Source of the DNA: Clostridiales bacterium UBA1758
GTDB taxonomy: Bacteria > Bacillota > Clostridia > Oscillospirales > UBA1758
DNA length: 16,609 nucleotides
Assembly: GCA_002315595.1 (NCBI GenBank)
Contig: DCHG01000046.1
Span: forward strand, 1-16,609
Direction of reading: 5' to 3'
Positions within the stretch are counted from its first letter, which is position 1, and every line of letters starts with the position of its first letter. A program made the translations under genes and the position numbers. The notes below the pieces were generated by a model. That model ran no database searches. It saw nothing but the letters and a program-made list of their open reading frames with translations, and was not told the origin of the DNA. Shown piece by piece: positions 8,065 to 15,855 of the stretch.

Positions 8065-10461
8065 TTACCATTCTCCGTGCAAACTGAACATCTTGGTTTC
8101 GCCGTATTTCATATCGACGGTGATCTCGGTCACGTTTTCGGCGTAAACCTTCTTTTCGAAGACTTCGAACGGGGTGCAACTGTTTTTGAAATAAATCGTG
8201 TGCTTGCCCGAATAACCCGCGTGGATCATGACGAAGTTCTCGTTTGCGCAAATGTGGTCGTCGGTCTTGACGAACAAATGCACTCCCGCGTTCTCCGCAA
8301 GCGACTGCAACACCTCACTGCGCAAAAACTGTGCCGCACAGTAGACGCTGACGTAGCCGCCGTCGTCCTTCATGGCAAGGGCGGCTTTTCCGTCCATGCA
8401 GTAGCGTCCCAATACCTCGGCACTTTCGTCCTCGATGTAGAAGCCCGGATTCATATGTGCCGGGGGCAGAGGACGGAAGTTCGGGGGCGGGAAAATAGAG
8501 CCGAGCCAGACCGTGGAGTGAACATCGCGGTCGATATAGCCGTACTTTTTCGAAGAATCGGCGTACTTCATCAGGCTTGCGCCCTTGTCGGTCAACTTAA
8601 ACCACGGCGAAACGGTCGCGTCGATGCGTCCGACCTTCATGCCCGTGGTGGCTTCGATGTTGGCGTTCGACATAATCGTGTCCGCGTCGGGATCAATGAA
8701 GCCCGGTGCGTACAGCCAAAGCACGGTGGCGTGATTTTTTCTCGCCTTTGCCTTGATCGCTTCGCGTTCCGCGTCGGAAAGGTGGAAGGTGTTGATCATG
8801 ATGTAGAGTTTGTAATCCGGCATATCCGGACGGCTCATATCGTTGTGGAAATAGTAGTCCACCGGTGCGCCGATCCTGCCGAGGTCGCTGGAACGGTAGA
8901 TGTCGCAGAACATCGCGTCGGTGAGTTGCGACACATAGTGAACGCTTTCGAGGTCATAGATCAGTGCGATCTCGTTGCGCTTCTTTCGTTCAAGCGAGAT
9001 GGCGTACTTTGCGACGTCACCGAGTTGACCGAGCAGGTCGTAGAAGCCTTCCGGCTCCATCCAGTCCTCTTTGCCGTTGCCGGCGAAGGACGAAATGAAG
9101 TCGAAAAACCAACTCTGCACGTCTTCGCAAACGACGCGACCGAAGTCACGTTTGAAGGTGTTGCGGGTTTCTTCCATGCCGTAAAGTCCCATTGCGTCGC
9201 GGTAGAACGGCTCGACTTTGTGGACGCGGTTGTCGAGTTCGATAAAGTAGATCTCGTTGCGCAGACGGAAGGAATCCTGCATTTCACGCTGGGCGACATA
9301 CAGACCGGGCTCGCGGTTGTTGTAACTGCCCGCGCTTCCGAGGAAGTCGACATAGCCGGAATCGAGAACGGACAGGGTGGCTTCCTGCGTGCCGAACTGG
9401 TAGTAGTCGCAGCAGCCGAGTGCGCCGTAGTACGAGCCGACGAGCATATCGGGGTAGCGGTCTTTGACGGCCTTGGCAAGGCGGATGATGGTGTCGGCAG
9501 TGCCCTGATGCCATGCGTTAAAGAAGTCCGCAACGTGCTTGCATTTGTTGGCGTTGAGGAATACGCCGAGGAAGTTTTCACCTTTCGGATCGTGTTCGAT
9601 GAATCCGCCGACCTTGCGTCCAGCGCTTTCGAATTCGAGCATGGCGGAAAGGATGCCGTCGTTCATAACGGTATAGCGGCGTTCGTCCATATCCGGGATC
9701 TTCGGGTTTTCGAAGGTCGCGGTCGGATCGTTCCAAGCCTTGCGGAGTTTTTCGACATTGCCGTCGTAGCGTTTTTTCAAAAATTCGCAGAAATATGCGC
9801 GGAACGGCTCGGAGAAGTCACCGTAGATGTTCTGTTCCATGTCGGTGATGAGGTTGGATTCGGGGTAGTACCATTCCTGCGTACCGGCGCAGCAGAGGGA
9901 GAAGCCGATGATGTGATCCTTGAAGGGCATGGATTCGAACGCGTCAAGGTATTCGACCAAAGCCTTTTCTGCGGCGGAACGGAAGGCTTCGCCACAGAGT
10001 GAATACATACCGGTCGCCTGAACGGCGTCGCCGTTGTTGCCGCCTGCGGATAGGACGACGGGACGGTGGGAACCGTCGTTGTATTTGATGAGTTCCTCGG
10101 GGTGCGATTCGATCCAGTCGATCGGGGGATCGACGTGCAGACGCAGGATGATGTACGCGTCGGGGATCTCGTGCAGGAGGGTTTCGACACTGGTGGCGAA
10201 GGCTTCAATGCCGTTGGGTTCGTGGTGAGCGACGCCGTTTTCATCCGTCCAGTCACGACCGGGCATATTCCAGGTCGTGTAACTGGAAACGAACTGTACC
10301 CTCATACCCGCCTTGCGGTAGTGTGCGAATTGACGCACGGTGGGTTCGGAGTTGTGGGTTTTTGAGGCGTAGTTCGGAACCATCGTCATCGGGATCATCG
10401 GTTCCCCGTTGACCATGATCGTCGGCTCGCCCTTGTAGTTTTGAATTCTTGCCGTTGCCAT
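8065..10461 (-). CDS. GH42-like glycoside hydrolase, paralog 4
   Basis: A 798-residue cytoplasmic protein starting MATARIQNYKGEP, with GAAAGGAA 7 bases before the ATG. TIM barrel about 45-450. Proposed acid/base Glu196 (AGTQEWYYPESN) and nucleophile Glu408 (IELDNRVH). The residue before the acid/base is Gln. NNREPG is kept, followed by LYV where most sisters have GGY. The trimerisation-like domain (PDYKLYIMINTFHL, ATVLWLYAPGFI) and beta tail ending MFSLHGEW complete it. The insertion before that domain (SSFAGNGKEDW) and the IFPPPNFRPLP loop place it with paralogs 3 and 6. Its ATG lies 36 bases after the stop of the 59-codon small gene, so it is probably co-transcribed with that gene and paralog 5. 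Substrate unknown. Confidence 0.92.
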   Translation of the reverse strand: MATARIQNYKGEPTIMVNGEPMIPMTMVPNYASKTHNSEPTVRQFAHYRKAGMRVQFVSSYTTWNMPGRDWTDENGVAHHEPNGIEAFATSVETLLHEIPDAYIILRLHVDPPIDWIESHPEELIKYNDGSHRPVVLSAGGNNGDAVQATGMYSLCGEAFRSAAEKALVEYLDAFESMPFKDHIIGFSLCCAGTQEWYYPESNLITDMEQNIYGDFSEPFRAYFCEFLKKRYDGNVEKLRKAWNDPTATFENPKIPDMDERRYTVMNDGILSAMLEFESAGRKVGGFIEHDPKGENFLGVFLNANKCKHVADFFNAWHQGTADTIIRLAKAVKDRYPDMLVGSYYGALGCCDYYQFGTQEATLSVLDSGYVDFLGSAGSYNNREPGLYVAQREMQDSFRLRNEIYFIELDNRVHKVEPFYRDAMGLYGMEETRNTFKRDFGRVVCEDVQSWFFDFISSFAGNGKEDWMEPEGFYDLLGQLGDVAKYAISLERKKRNEIALIYDLESVHYVSQLTDAMFCDIYRSSDLGRIGAPVDYYFHNDMSRPDMPDYKLYIMINTFHLSDAEREAIKAKARKNHATVLWLYAPGFIDPDADTIMSNANIEATTGMKVGRIDATVSPWFKLTDKGASLMKYADSSKKYGYIDRDVHSTVWLGSIFPPPNFRPLPPAHMNPGFYIEDESAEVLGRYCMDGKAALAMKDDGGYVSVYCAAQFLRSEVLQSLAENAGVHLFVKTDDHICANENFVMIHAGYSGKHTIYFKNSCTPFEVFEKKVYAENVTEITVDMKYGETKMFSLHGEW

Positions 10462-10497
10462 GTTTTTGTTCCTTTCGTTTGTGGGATTTATAATTTC

Positions 10498-10677
10498 TTA
10501 TTTTTTACTGTACTTTTCCAATTCGCTGAATGGGATAAATTCCTCTATTGAGTCGTCGAGATCTGTAAGGTTGTTCGTTTGTTTCGACGGATTTTGCGTT
10601 TCTTTCTCTGATTCGTGTAGCGAATGGATCATATTGTTCCAACTTTCGATAATTTGCTGTTTCTTTTCCGGTGTCAT
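10498..10677 (-). CDS. Small acidic protein (59 aa), translationally coupled to paralog 5; function unknown
   Basis: The ATG shares a base with the TAA stop of paralog 5 (TAATG), and a GGAG sits 7 bases upstream inside the last codons of paralog 5, so translation is probably coupled. The product begins MTPEKKQQIIESW and ends IPFSELEKYSKK. It is hydrophilic, Lys/Glu/Gln/Asn-rich, with a likely N-terminal helix and an acidic stretch LTDLDDSIEEF; no signal peptide, membrane segment, Cys or known motif can be seen. Base composition is clearly AT-richer than the flanking genes. The stop is followed 36 bases later by paralog 4. It occurs at only one of the five junctions, the one without dispersed repeats. 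It may be a small partner of the enzymes, or the surviving end of an older gene. I do not recognise the family. Confidence 0.6.
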   Translation of the reverse strand: MTPEKKQQIIESWNNMIHSLHESEKETQNPSKQTNNLTDLDDSIEEFIPFSELEKYSKK

Positions 10678-13019
10678 TACCATTCTCCGTGCAAACTGAA
10701 CATCTTGGTTTCGCCGAGTTTCATCTCGATCTCCAACTCGGTCACGTTTTCGCCGTAAACCTTCTTTTCGAAGACCTCGAACGGGGAACACGGCTTCTTG
10801 AACGAAATCTTCCGTTTGCCCGTGGAGTGCGCGTGAACGGTGACGAAATTCTCATTCGCGTACAAAACATCGTCATCGTGGCTGAAAATATGCGCACCCG
10901 ACCACTCGGCAATGGAGGCAATCAACTCGCTTCTTGCGATCTGCGGGGCACAGTAAACGCTCACGAAGCCGTCCGCCTTCTTCATGGCAAGGGCGGCTTT
11001 GCCGCTGTTGCAGTAGCGTCCGAGGACGGTCGCGTCGGGATCGTCGATGTAGAAGCCCGGGTTCATAAACGGGGCGGGGAGACTGCGCACCTTCGGGGGT
11101 GCAAATACGCTTCCGAGCCACACGTTGGAGTGAACATCGCGGTCGATAAAGCCGTACTTTCGGTCGGGATCGGCATAACGGAGCAACGGCGAAGCCGTGT
11201 CGACGCGGAATTTCGGCGATGTCGTCTTGTCGAAGCCGCCCAACTTCATGCCCGTGACTTTTTCGATGTTTTCAAGGCTCATCGCGGTCGTGCCGTCGGG
11301 GTTGATAAAGCCCGGCGCATAGAGCCATAAAATCGTCGCACCGTTCTTTCTCGCCTTTGCGTGAATGGCTTCGCGTTCGGCGTCCGTCAGGCAGAAGACG
11401 TTGATCATGACATAGAGTTTGTAATCCGGCATATCCGGGCGTTCCATGTCGTTGTGATAGTACCAGTCCACGGGCGCACCGATCCGCATCAGATCGCTTG
11501 TGCGGTACCAGTCGAGAAGCATTGTCGAAGTGTTGACCGAAACGTAGTTGATACTTTCAAGGTCGTAGATCATGGCGATGTCGTTGTGTTTTTCGCGTCC
11601 CAGCGAGTAGGCGTAGTCGCCGACTTCACGCATCCGCTTGAACAGGTCGTAGATCGCGGGATCTTTGTATCTGCCGCCGTTCGGACGGTGTTGATCAAGC
11701 CACCACGCATAGGTTTCTTCGCAAAGGTTTCTTGCAAAGGCGCGTTTGAGTACCGTCAGCGAGTCTTCGATGTCGTACAGACCGAAGCCGTCGCGGTAGA
11801 ATTCGTTTTCACGGTGTGTTCTCGTGTCGTCTTCGCTGACAAAGATCATCTTGCGCAACAGGAACGAGTCCTGCATTTCGCGTTCGGTCATGTGACCGCC
11901 CGGCTCACGGTTGTTGTAGGTGCCCGGTGCGGCAAGGAAGTCGACCACACCCGAATTGAGGACGGTCAGCGTGCCGGTTGCGGTGCCGAAATTGAAGTAA
12001 TCCGTGCATCCGAGTGCGCCGTAGAACGCGCCCGTGAGCATATTCGGCTTGACTTCCTTGACAACGCCTGCAAGTTCGACGATCGTGTTTGCCGTGCCCT
12101 CGTTGAGCGCCTGAAAGAAGTCCGCAACAAACTGATATTTGTTCACGTTGAGGAAGACGCCGACGTTGTTTTCGCCCTTTGCGTCGGGATCAATGGCGTG
12201 GTCGAGTTGGCGGTTTGCACTTTCGGTGGAAGCCATTGCGTCGAGGATGATGTCGTCGACCATGATAAAACCGCGGTCTTCCATGTTCGGGATCTTCGGC
12301 TCCTCAAAGGTTGCCGTGGGATCCGCCCAGGCACGGCGGAGGTCTTCGACGGTGGCGTATTTTTTATGCAGGAAGCGGGTGTATTCCTTTTTGAACGCGG
12401 GCGAGAAGTCCGCATAAATGCCTTTTTCGTAATCGGTGATGAAGTTGCCCTCCGGGTAGTACCATTCGAGCGTTCCCGCACAACCGAGGAAAATGCCGAT
12501 GATACGGTCGGCAAAGGGGAAGGTGTCGAATTCGCGTAAATATTCGCGAATGGCTTCGGCGGCGTCGTGGCGGAATGCGTCGGAGCAGAGGGAGTGCATC
12601 CCGTCAACGGGGACGCGACCGACGGAGGTGCAGATCATCGGGTAGTGCTTGCCGTCGTTGTAAAGAAGCATATCGTCCGGGTGGGCATTCACCCACGCAC
12701 GGGACGGGCTGATGTTGAGTCGCAGTAAGATGAGTGCGTCGGGGACGAGTTCAAGCAGTTTTTCGGCGTCGGCACGGAATTTTTCGATCCCGTCGAGGTT
12801 GGCGTGCTTGACGTAAGCCTCGTCCGTCCATTCTTCTTCGCCCCACGAATGCCAGCGCGTGGTGCAGGAGATAAAGTAGACATTGGTACCTGCTTTGCCG
12901 AGGGAGCGAAGGTAGTCTTCGTCGACGATCGGCGTGGTCATAGCGGTCGGCGGGATCGGTTTGCCGTCGACCACGATCGCAGGCGTTCCGCCCACGTATT
13001 CAATCGTTGCATTTGCCAT
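10677..13019 (-). CDS. GH42-like glycoside hydrolase, paralog 5
   Basis: A 780-residue cytoplasmic protein starting MANATIEYVGGTP, with GAAAGGAAC a few bases before the ATG. TIM barrel about 35-440. Proposed acid/base Glu185 (AGTLEWYYPEGN), preceded by Leu; nucleophile Glu396 (SEDDTRTH). NNREPGG is intact. Trimerisation-like domain (PDYKLYVMINVFCL, ATILWLYAPGFI) and beta tail ending MFSLHGEW follow. Shares with paralogs 1 and 2 the short linker before the trimerisation-like domain, VFCL/LFCL in that domain, and the FF/FY..AL.EGTA-type helix. The stop overlaps the start of the 59-codon gene, so it heads a probable unit with that gene and paralog 4. Its last 20 bases also resemble the end of paralog 4 closely (both encode MFSLHGEW). 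Substrate unknown. Confidence 0.92.
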   Translation of the reverse strand: MANATIEYVGGTPAIVVDGKPIPPTAMTTPIVDEDYLRSLGKAGTNVYFISCTTRWHSWGEEEWTDEAYVKHANLDGIEKFRADAEKLLELVPDALILLRLNISPSRAWVNAHPDDMLLYNDGKHYPMICTSVGRVPVDGMHSLCSDAFRHDAAEAIREYLREFDTFPFADRIIGIFLGCAGTLEWYYPEGNFITDYEKGIYADFSPAFKKEYTRFLHKKYATVEDLRRAWADPTATFEEPKIPNMEDRGFIMVDDIILDAMASTESANRQLDHAIDPDAKGENNVGVFLNVNKYQFVADFFQALNEGTANTIVELAGVVKEVKPNMLTGAFYGALGCTDYFNFGTATGTLTVLNSGVVDFLAAPGTYNNREPGGHMTEREMQDSFLLRKMIFVSEDDTRTHRENEFYRDGFGLYDIEDSLTVLKRAFARNLCEETYAWWLDQHRPNGGRYKDPAIYDLFKRMREVGDYAYSLGREKHNDIAMIYDLESINYVSVNTSTMLLDWYRTSDLMRIGAPVDWYYHNDMERPDMPDYKLYVMINVFCLTDAEREAIHAKARKNGATILWLYAPGFINPDGTTAMSLENIEKVTGMKLGGFDKTTSPKFRVDTASPLLRYADPDRKYGFIDRDVHSNVWLGSVFAPPKVRSLPAPFMNPGFYIDDPDATVLGRYCNSGKAALAMKKADGFVSVYCAPQIARSELIASIAEWSGAHIFSHDDDVLYANENFVTVHAHSTGKRKISFKKPCSPFEVFEKKVYGENVTELEIEMKLGETKMFSLHGEW

Positions 13020-13059
13020 GTTTTTTTGTTCCTTTCGATTGGTTTATTTTATATGTAGG

Positions 13060-13078
13060 GGACGATGCAAAATCGTCC
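13060..13078. repeat. Hairpin repeat GGACGAT-GCAAA-ATCGTCC
   Basis: Perfect 7-bp stem, 5-base loop, preceded by GTAGGG. A relative with a longer stem is at 15653-15674. It lies in the leader of paralog 5 between a TATAAA-like stretch (minus strand, 13053-13048) and the hairpin at 13112. Confidence 0.65.
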
Positions 13079-13111
13079 TGTCGAAGCGGAAATGTGATAA
13101 TGTTCCCGTAG

Positions 13112-13147
13112 GGGCGACCTGCGGTCGCCCGGAAAATACGGATTGCC
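13112..13147. repeat. GC-rich hairpin (GGGCGACC-TGC-GGTCGCCC) joined to a half MITE-like end
   Basis: An 8-bp perfect stem at 13112-13130, then GGAAA and ATACGGATTGCC (13136-13147). This is the left end of the element seen complete at 2560 and 5239. The right half is not recognisable here; the sequence runs on to GCATCCCCGTCC and the stop of paralog 6. It shows the same hairpin-plus-end composite in a truncated state. Confidence 0.6.
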
Positions 13148-13199
13148 GTGCTTTCTTTTGCAAGCGCAGAATTCGCATCCCCGTCCTAACCAACATCGC

Positions 13200-15598
13200 T
13201 CAACATTCGCCGTTCACACAGAACAGCAGTGTGTCACCGAGGCGCATTTCGACCTCGATCTCGGTCACATCCTTGCCGTAGTATTTCTTCTCGAACACCT
13301 CGAACGGCGAACAGGGTTTCTTAAAATACACCTTTCGCTTGCCGGTGTTTTTGGCGTGGATCATCACGAAATTCTCGTTTGCGACGATGTGATCGTCATT
13401 GTGGACGAATAAATGCACGCCCGCCTGTTCCGCAACGGATTGCAGGATCTCACTGCGCAAAAACGGCGCCGCACAGTAGTATGTCGTGTAGCCGTCCATT
13501 TCCTTTTTTGCAAACGCCGTCTTGCCGCCGATACCGAATTTGCCCAGCACAACGGCGTCTTCGTCGTCGATAAAGAAGCCCGGATTGGAATGGGGCGTCG
13601 GCAGGGGAATGTAGTTCGGAGGCGGGAAAATCGCGCCCGGCCATCCGCCCGAATGAACGTCACGGTCGATGTAGCCGTAGATCCCCGCAGGATCGGCGTA
13701 GATCATCTCTTTTTCGCCTTCCGCGGTCAACTTGAACAGCGGGAATACCGTGTCACGGACGATCCCCGCACGAATATCCGTCGTCGCCGTGATGTTGTCC
13801 GCGCTCATCAGTTCCTTTGCGTCGGGATCAATAAAGCCCGGTGCGTACAACCATAGCAGACTCGCGTGATTTTTTCTTGCCTTCGTCTTGATGGCTTCGC
13901 GTTCCGCGTCGGAAAGGTGGAAGGTGTTGATCATAATGTATAACTTGTAATCCGGCATTTCGGGACGCGACACATCGTTGTGGAAATAGTAGTCCACGGG
14001 TGCGCCGATCCTGCCGAGATCGCTCGTGCGGTAGATGTCGCAGAACAGTCCGTCGAGTAACTGCGACACATAGTGCAGACTTTCGGTGTCGTAAAGCAAC
14101 GCGATCTCGTTGTGTTTGGTGCGGTCAAGCGAGTAAGCGTAATTCGAGATCTCGGAAAAACGTTTGATCAGGTCGTAAAAGCCCGTTTCCGCCATCCATT
14201 CACTGCTTCCGTCGCCCATGAATTCCGTGGCAAAGTCGAAATACCAACTCTGCATATCCTCGCAAAGTACGCGGGCAAAGTCGCGTTTGTAGGTCACCAC
14301 GGTGTCGTGGTAGTCGTAAAGCCCCCAACCGGCACGGAATTGCGGCAGGGTGAGGTGAACGCGGTTGTCGAGTTCGGTGAAATACACCTGATTGCGGATG
14401 AGGAACGAATCCTGCATTTCGCGTTGCGCGATGTACTGACCGGGCTCGCGGTTGTTGTAGGTGCCCGCACTGCCCAAAAAGTCGACATAGCCGGAATCGA
14501 GGATGTTCAGCGTGCCTCCTGCGGTGCCGAACTGGAAGTAGTCACAGCAGCCGAGCGCACCGTAATAGGAGCCGACGAGCATATCGGGGTAGGCGGTCTT
14601 GACGAGTTTGGCGAGTTCGACGATCGTGTCCGCCGTACCTTCGTGCCATGCGTTAAAAAAGTCCGCGACGTGCTTGTGTGTGTTCGCGTCAAGGAAGGTA
14701 CCCGCATAACCCGGCCCCTGCGGATTGATGTTGAGTTCGACGCCGCCCACCTGACGGTCGGCGCTTTCCGCCATCATCATGGCTTTCAGGATGCCGATGT
14801 CGTTGGAGATGAACTTGCGGTCTGCAAGCGTCGGGATCTTGGGATCTTCAAAGGTCGCCGTCGGATCGTTCCACGCACGACGGAGGTTTTCAATGTCGTT
14901 GCCGTATCTTTTTTTCAAAAAGCGCGTGTAGTGGGTGCGGAAAGCAGGCGAGAAGTCACCGTAAAGGTTGTTTTCAAGGTCGGTGATGAGGTTGGCTTCG
15001 GGGTAATACCATTCACAGGTACCCGCCGCACAGAGGGAAAATCCGATAATACGATCCTTGAACGGCATATTTTCGAAGTCGTCGAGGAATACCTTGATGG
15101 CTTTTGCCGCGTCATTGCGGAACGCGTCGGAGCAAATCGAATACATTCCCGGAAGTTCCTCGTGTCTGCCGGAGGCGGAGAGAACGCAGGGGTGCGATTT
15201 CCCGTCGTTGTAGCGGATCAGGTCGTCGGGGTGTTCGATAAACCATTCCGTCGGCGGATCAATGGTCAGACGGAGCATGATGTACGCGTCGGGCACGACA
15301 CTCAAAAGAAGTTCCGCGTCCTTTTTGAATACGTTCAACCCGGATTCGACGGTGATTTTGCCATTTCGTCACGGCGTTCGGGTTGCGTCCATTCCGTCGA
15401 GCAGGAGACAAAGAAAATGCGAAGTCCGCAATCACGGTAACGCTTGAACAGTTCGAGTCGGTCATTGACGTCATCGCCGTGTGGTGCGCCCCAGTATTGC
15501 GTGGTGAAATTCGGTACCATTGTCAGCGGCGGCATCGCTTCGCCGTTGACAACGATCGCCGGCTCGCCGTGGTATCTTTCGATTTTCGCAGTAGCCAT
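13200..15598 (-). pseudogene. GH42-like glycoside hydrolase, paralog 6, frameshifted near codon 79
   Basis: The first 78 codons (MATAKIERYHGEP to QPERRDE) and the rest are in different frames. The first frame ends at a TGA at 15337-15335 after 87 codons. Paralog 4 has DENG at the break; here the coding strand reads GACGAAATGGC, and one more A in the AAA run (15364-15366) restores DENGK and a 799-residue protein, the length of paralog 4. In the restored numbering the acid/base is Glu196 (AGTCEWYYPEAN) and the nucleophile Glu409 (TELDNRVH). NNREPG, the SSEW insertion and IFPPPNYIPLP place it with paralogs 3 and 4. Everything after the break is well conserved, so the damage is recent, or it is a sequencing or assembly error. 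The start has AGAGGTGAG upstream. If the deletion is real, the product is an 87-residue fragment and the copy is dead. Confidence 0.85.
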
Positions 15599-15652
15599 AT
15601 TTTCTCACCTCTGTATATAATATTGGTATGTTCAAAGAAATTGGATTGGTAG

Positions 15653-15674
15653 GGGACGATGCCCACATCGTCCC
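15653..15674. repeat. Hairpin repeat GGGACGATG-CCCA-CATCGTCCC
   Basis: Perfect 9-bp stem with a 4-base loop, preceded by TAG. It is a longer-stemmed relative of the hairpin at 13060-13078. It is followed by GCGTCATCCGTACTTTCC, which resembles the reversed GGAAAGTACGGAT end of the MITE-like element. It lies in the 257-bp divergent region between paralog 6 and the MerR gene, in the leader of paralog 6. Apart from this and the MerR promoter the region shows no other feature. Confidence 0.7.
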
Positions 15675-15790
15675 GCGTCATCCGTACTTTCCCCTTGCCG
15701 CGCATATACTTCCACTTACTATCATCTTACTATATAATGAAACCTAATTCAATCCCCGACGAAAACTTTTTTCAAAAAATCGCATAAAAC

Positions 15791-15824
15791 CCCTTGACTC
15801 TCACGTAGCGTCAGGGTTTATACT
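15791..15824 (+). promoter_or_regulatory. MerR-type promoter and operator of the TipA-like regulator
   Basis: TTGACT (15794-15799) and TATACT (15819-15824) are separated by 19 bp, longer than the usual 17. The spacer holds an imperfect dyad: CCCTTGAC ... ACGT ... GTCAGGG. MerR-family activators of the Mta/TipA/BmrR kind bind such dyads and correct the over-long spacer by twisting the DNA. The ribosome site AGGAGG (15843-15848) follows, so the regulator very likely controls its own gene. Confidence 0.85.
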
Positions 15825-15842
15825 GTACTCATCCCGAACAAA

Positions 15843-15848
15843 AGGAGG
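15843..15848 (+). promoter_or_regulatory. Ribosome binding site for a GTG start
   Basis: A full AGGAGG stands 7 bases before the GTG at 15856, which supports GTG as the start of the MerR protein (MKNVSEVSRLTGVS). Confidence 0.85.
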
Positions 15849-15855
15849 TTTTTGC

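Noticed and set aside
10498..10791. 97-codon minus-strand frame extending into the end of paralog 5
   Set aside because: The first 38 codons only read the end of paralog 5 in another frame; the ATG at 10677 with its overlap and ribosome site gives the sensible 59-residue product.
13048..13053. Minus-strand TATAAA as the -10 box of paralog 5
   Set aside because: No recognisable -35 box at a suitable distance; the upstream bases belong to a hairpin repeat.
13200..15338. Paralog 6 as an intact 712-residue protein starting at TTG
   Set aside because: That start lies inside the conserved barrel, has no ribosome site, and the missing N-terminus is present just upstream in another frame.
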